Below are positions 6,197 through 8,411 of a stretch of 8,411 nt of DNA, one piece after another. Under the pieces are notes generated by a model, which saw nothing but the letters and a program-made list of their open reading frames with translations, was not told the origin of the DNA and ran no database searches. The position numbers and the translations under genes were made by a program. Numbering within the stretch: the stretch's first letter is position 1; each line of letters opens with the position of its first letter. Origin of the DNA: Roseobacter sp. Its GTDB lineage: Bacteria > Pseudomonadota > Alphaproteobacteria > Rhodobacterales > Rhodobacteraceae. The stretch spans positions 1 to 8,411 of the forward strand of contig JAGXHB010000093.1 of the NCBI GenBank assembly GCA_024636425.1, read 5' to 3'.

Positions 6197-7060
6197 ATGT
6201 CGGTATCCAGACGGATTTCTGACGCTTTCCTTCTGACCGCCATCGCGGGATGGCTGGCGTCGGGGCCAAATGCTGCCCCAGCAGCCGAACTTCCGCGCGT
6301 GGTGTCGATGAACCTGTGCACGGACCAGTTGCTTCTGCTGCTGGCCGATCCGGACCAGATCCTGTCGCTTAGCCGGCTTGCGACGGACCCGCGGTCCTCC
6401 TCGCTGGCAGAGCAGGCCAAGGCATATCCCCGCAATTCCGGCCGCGCCGAAGAGATCTTTCTCGCGGATCCCGATCTGCTTCTTGCCGGGCGTTATTCCG
6501 ACAAGGCAACGCTCGAAATGCTGCGTGCCATGGGGCTGCGGATCGAACAGTTCGAGATCACCACATCCCTTGACCAGATCCCGGCGCAGATCAGGGACAT
6601 GGGTAAAGTACTCGAACAGCAGGCCCGTGCGGAGCGGATTGCATCCGAAGTTGAGCGCGATCTTGCGGCGTTCCAACCTCTTGATGATGACGCACCGGTA
6701 GCGGCGTTCTACTACCCCAACGGATATTCATTGGGCGAAGGCACATTGGGCAGCGACATCGTCACCACCGCAGGGTTTCGGAACCTGACCAAGGAACTGG
6801 GAATGTCCGGCGGCGGGCGGCTGAGTTTGGAGCAATTGGTCTTGGAAGAGCCCGACATCCTGATTTCAACACCGCGTTACCCCGGCGGATCGCGATCAGA
6901 GGACATCATGTTCCACCCCGCCATCACGAAGTATGCCGAGGATCAGAAGCTGATTTTCAGCTCATCCGACTGGGTCTGCGGCACCCCGATCACCTTGCGT
7001 GCAGTCAATGAAGTCGCCCAAGCGCGCGCAACCCTTGTTCAGCAGGAGCAGAACCAATGA
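6197..7060 (+). CDS. periplasmic cobalamin/corrinoid-type ABC substrate-binding protein (BtuF-like)
   Basis: This 287-residue protein has a signal peptide (residues 1-30, basic SRR start, hydrophobic core, cleavage likely after APAA) and a class III binding-protein fold. Matches include LPRVVSMNLCTDQLLLLL (32-49), the NSGRAEEIFLADPDLLLAG segment (80-98) and the long helix near 125-160. C41 and C261 are the only cysteines in the mature protein and could form a disulfide. The start at 6197 is chosen because GAAAGGA lies 6 bases upstream and the signal peptide then begins properly; an in-frame ATG at 6152 would add 15 residues and has a poor site. The preceding cobalamin riboswitch points to corrinoid capture. 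No BtuC or BtuD gene lies in the window. A ferric-siderophore binder is the structural alternative. Confidence 0.82.
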   Translation: MSVSRRISDAFLLTAIAGWLASGPNAAPAAELPRVVSMNLCTDQLLLLLADPDQILSLSRLATDPRSSSLAEQAKAYPRNSGRAEEIFLADPDLLLAGRYSDKATLEMLRAMGLRIEQFEITTSLDQIPAQIRDMGKVLEQQARAERIASEVERDLAAFQPLDDDAPVAAFYYPNGYSLGEGTLGSDIVTTAGFRNLTKELGMSGGGRLSLEQLVLEEPDILISTPRYPGGSRSEDIMFHPAITKYAEDQKLIFSSSDWVCGTPITLRAVNEVAQARATLVQQEQNQ

Positions 7061-7680
7061 CGGACCACACCCCCGAGGAGAACAAGAAACACGCCGAACG
7101 CATGGCCAAAGTGCAATCTGCCCGCAAAAAGATGATGGCCAAAAAGACCAATACCAAAGGTCTGATCATTATCCACACCGGCAATGGCAAAGGCAAAAGC
7201 AGCTCTGGCTTTGGCATGATCCTGCGCTGTATCGGTCACGGCTTTCCTTGCGCCGTCGTTCAGTTCATCAAAGGGTCGATGGTCTCGGCCGAGCGGGATC
7301 TGCTCAAGGAGCGTTTTGCCGACATCTGTCAGGTGCATGTCATGGGAGAGGGATTTACCTGGGACACGCAGGATCGTGAACGTGACATCGCCGCAGCCCG
7401 GCGCGCCTGGGAGAAGGCCAAGGAATTGATCCGCAACCCTGAAATCCGGATGGTGCTGCTGGACGAGCTGAACATTGCGCTGCGCTATGATTATCTCGAC
7501 GCCGGGGAGATCGCCGACTTTCTGCTCGACGAAAAGCCGGAAATGACCCATGTCGTCATCACTGGTCGAAACGCGCCGGACCGTCTGATCGACATCGCAG
7601 ACCTTGTGTCCGAGATGAAAGAGATCAAGCATCCGTTTCGCAAGCAAGGTATTGCCGCGCAGGCAGGTGTCGAATTCTAG
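7057..7680 (+). CDS. cobO: cob(I)yrinic acid a,c-diamide adenosyltransferase (CobO)
   Basis: This 207-residue cytoplasmic enzyme of the CobO/CobA/BtuR family transfers the adenosyl group from ATP to the reduced cobalt of corrinoids. The ATP-binding P-loop HTGNGKGKSSSGFG (40-53) is intact. It is followed by VVQFIKG (67-73), GEGFTWDTQD (97-106), the VLLDELNIALRYDYL stretch (133-147) and VVITGRNAP (166-174), all characteristic of the family. A lysine-rich N-terminal arm (about 1-30) covers the expected helical region. The ATG overlaps the stop of the binding-protein gene in ATGA, with AGGAG 8 bases before it, so it is translationally coupled and under the same riboswitch. Length is typical of CobO. 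Confidence 0.96.
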   Translation: MTDHTPEENKKHAERMAKVQSARKKMMAKKTNTKGLIIIHTGNGKGKSSSGFGMILRCIGHGFPCAVVQFIKGSMVSAERDLLKERFADICQVHVMGEGFTWDTQDRERDIAAARRAWEKAKELIRNPEIRMVLLDELNIALRYDYLDAGEIADFLLDEKPEMTHVVITGRNAPDRLIDIADLVSEMKEIKHPFRKQGIAAQAGVEF

Positions 7681-7687
7681 CCATGTC

Positions 7688-7709
7688 AAAAGCGTGACGC
7701 CGCGCTTTT
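7688..7709 (+). repeat. stem-loop between cobO and cobP
   Basis: AAAAGCG (7688-7694) is an exact inverted match to CGCTTTT (7703-7709) across an 8-base loop, in the 45-base gap between cobO and cobP. It ends in four T residues, fewer than a strong intrinsic terminator. It may act as a weak terminator, an mRNA processing site or a stabilising element that adjusts cobP expression; it may also be incidental. Confidence 0.35.
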
Positions 7710-7725
7710 CAGAGGATCACTTGAA

Positions 7726-8235
7726 ATGACCAAGATCACGCTTGTCACCGGTGGTGCGAAGTCCGGCAAAAGCCGTCATGCCGAAGCCATCGTTCAGGCG
7801 CAGCATGGTGCTGCAATCTATATCGCGACCGGTCAGGCCCTTGACGCTGAAATGGCAGAGCGCATCTCCGCCCACAAGGCGCAGCGGGGGACGGGATGGC
7901 TGACGGTCGAAGAACCGCATGATCTTCGCGGTGCGCTGATCCGCACTGACGGGCAAGGCACGCGGCTGGTGGATTGCATGACCTTGTGGCTGTCCAATAT
8001 ATTTCTCGCTGAGACGGAGTGGCAGGCAGCCCTTGAGGATGTGCTGAAGACCCTTGCGGTACAACAGTCGCCCGTTGTTCTTGTCACCAACGAGGTCGGC
8101 TGGGGCATCGTGCCGATGTCCGAAATGGGCCGGCGCTACCGTGACGCATCCGGCGTGATGAACCAGCGTATCGCGGCGATAGCCGACACTGTTGTGATGG
8201 TCAGTTGTGGTCTGCCCCTGACCCTCAAGGGGTAG
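7726..8235 (+). CDS. cobP: bifunctional adenosylcobinamide kinase / adenosylcobinamide-phosphate guanylyltransferase (CobP)
   Basis: This 169-residue enzyme of the CobP/CobU family phosphorylates adenosylcobinamide and then attaches GMP from GTP, giving adenosylcobinamide-GDP. The P-loop GGAKSGKS is at 9-16. H50 in ERISAHKAQRGTGWLTVEEP (45-64) corresponds to the histidine that carries GMP in the Salmonella enzyme. Further family signatures are DCMTLWLSN (83-91), NEVGWGIVP (122-130), YRDASGVMNQRIA (138-150) and the C-terminal VSCGLPLTLKG. GAGGA lies 9 bases before the ATG. The gene is 45 bases after cobO and 64 bases before cobT, all on one strand, and is probably part of the riboswitch-controlled unit. 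It is complete. In the Salmonella scheme it is named CobU. Confidence 0.96.
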   Translation: MTKITLVTGGAKSGKSRHAEAIVQAQHGAAIYIATGQALDAEMAERISAHKAQRGTGWLTVEEPHDLRGALIRTDGQGTRLVDCMTLWLSNIFLAETEWQAALEDVLKTLAVQQSPVVLVTNEVGWGIVPMSEMGRRYRDASGVMNQRIAAIADTVVMVSCGLPLTLKG

Positions 8236-8299
8236 GTCACAGCAACGCAGTCGCGTAGACGAAACTCCTGCGGATTATTTAAGGTCAAGGCTTTTACCC

Positions 8300-8411
8300 A
8301 TGTCAAATCTCACCTTCCCACTCGGCACACTTTCAGACGTGGACCGCCTGATCAAACACCTGCCTGCGACAAACGACGCGTTCAGACAAGCGGCACGGGC
8401 GCGGCAAGATA
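8300..8411 (+). CDS. cobT: nicotinate-nucleotide--dimethylbenzimidazole phosphoribosyltransferase (CobT), partial N-terminus
   Basis: Only the first 37 codons are present before the right edge. The residues LSDVDRLIKHLPATNDAFRQ (11-30) followed by AARARQD match the usual N-terminus of CobT, in which an acidic start and LP-x-x-(D/N) are followed by a helix ending in RA-R-Q before the LTKPPGSLG motif; that motif would lie just past the edge. The enzyme makes alpha-ribazole 5'-phosphate from nicotinate mononucleotide and dimethylbenzimidazole for the lower ligand of cobalamin. CAAGG lies 9 bases before the ATG. Position after cobP supports the call. In the Pseudomonas scheme the gene is cobU. 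The short length keeps this from being certain. Confidence 0.8.
   Translation, partial: MSNLTFPLGTLSDVDRLIKHLPATNDAFRQAARARQD

Noticed and set aside
1..8411. CRISPR arrays, insertion sequences, tRNA or rRNA genes
   Set aside because: No regularly spaced repeats, transposase motifs, terminal inverted repeats or RNA-gene signatures other than the riboswitch were seen.

Overview
The window looks like chromosomal DNA from an alphaproteobacterium, most likely a Rhodobacteraceae (roseobacter-type) species. This is inferred from the high GC content, the TAXI-type TRAP transporter genes and the alphaproteobacterial style of cobalamin gene cluster (bluE-type threonine kinase, CobD/CbiB, CobC, CobO, CobP, CobT). 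No species can be named from the sequence alone.

Layout: (1) Positions 1-1549, minus strand: a TAXI-family TRAP transporter, with the periplasmic binding protein followed by the N-terminal third or less of a fused membrane permease that runs off the left edge. (2) Positions 1683-2923, plus strand: a two-gene toxin-antitoxin module, an Xre/MbcA/ParS-type antitoxin and a RES-domain NAD+ phosphorylase toxin overlapping by 4 bases. It is preceded by two matching palindromes that are probable autoregulatory operators. (3) Positions 3019-5784, plus strand: three tightly packed genes that make and attach the aminopropanol phosphate arm of cobalamin: threonine kinase, adenosylcobinamide-phosphate synthase and threonine-phosphate decarboxylase. 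(4) Positions 5785-6196: a non-coding leader with overlapping stem-loops at the end of cobC, a clear cobalamin riboswitch with an intact B12 box, and a downstream hairpin that may be its expression platform. (5) Positions 6197-8411, plus strand: a BtuF-like periplasmic binding protein, corrinoid adenosyltransferase (cobO), cobinamide kinase/guanylyltransferase (cobP), and the first 37 codons of the DMB phosphoribosyltransferase (cobT).

How the genes work together: BluE makes O-phospho-L-threonine, CobC decarboxylates it to (R)-1-amino-2-propanol phosphate, and CobD/CbiB attaches that to adenosylcobyric acid. CobO adds the adenosyl ligand earlier in the pathway. CobP activates adenosylcobinamide phosphate to the GDP form. 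CobT supplies alpha-ribazole phosphate for the final condensation by a CobS that is not in this window. The riboswitch sits in front of the btuF-like/cobO/cobP block, so that block (uptake plus late synthesis) is probably repressed when adenosylcobalamin is plentiful, while the bluE-cobD-cobC block lies upstream of it. The TRAP transporter and the toxin-antitoxin pair have no evident link to cobalamin.

I did not find a wholly new system. The points most worth a second look are the paired operators of the toxin-antitoxin module, the riboswitch-led orphan binding protein, and the alternative-pairing structures flanking the riboswitch.
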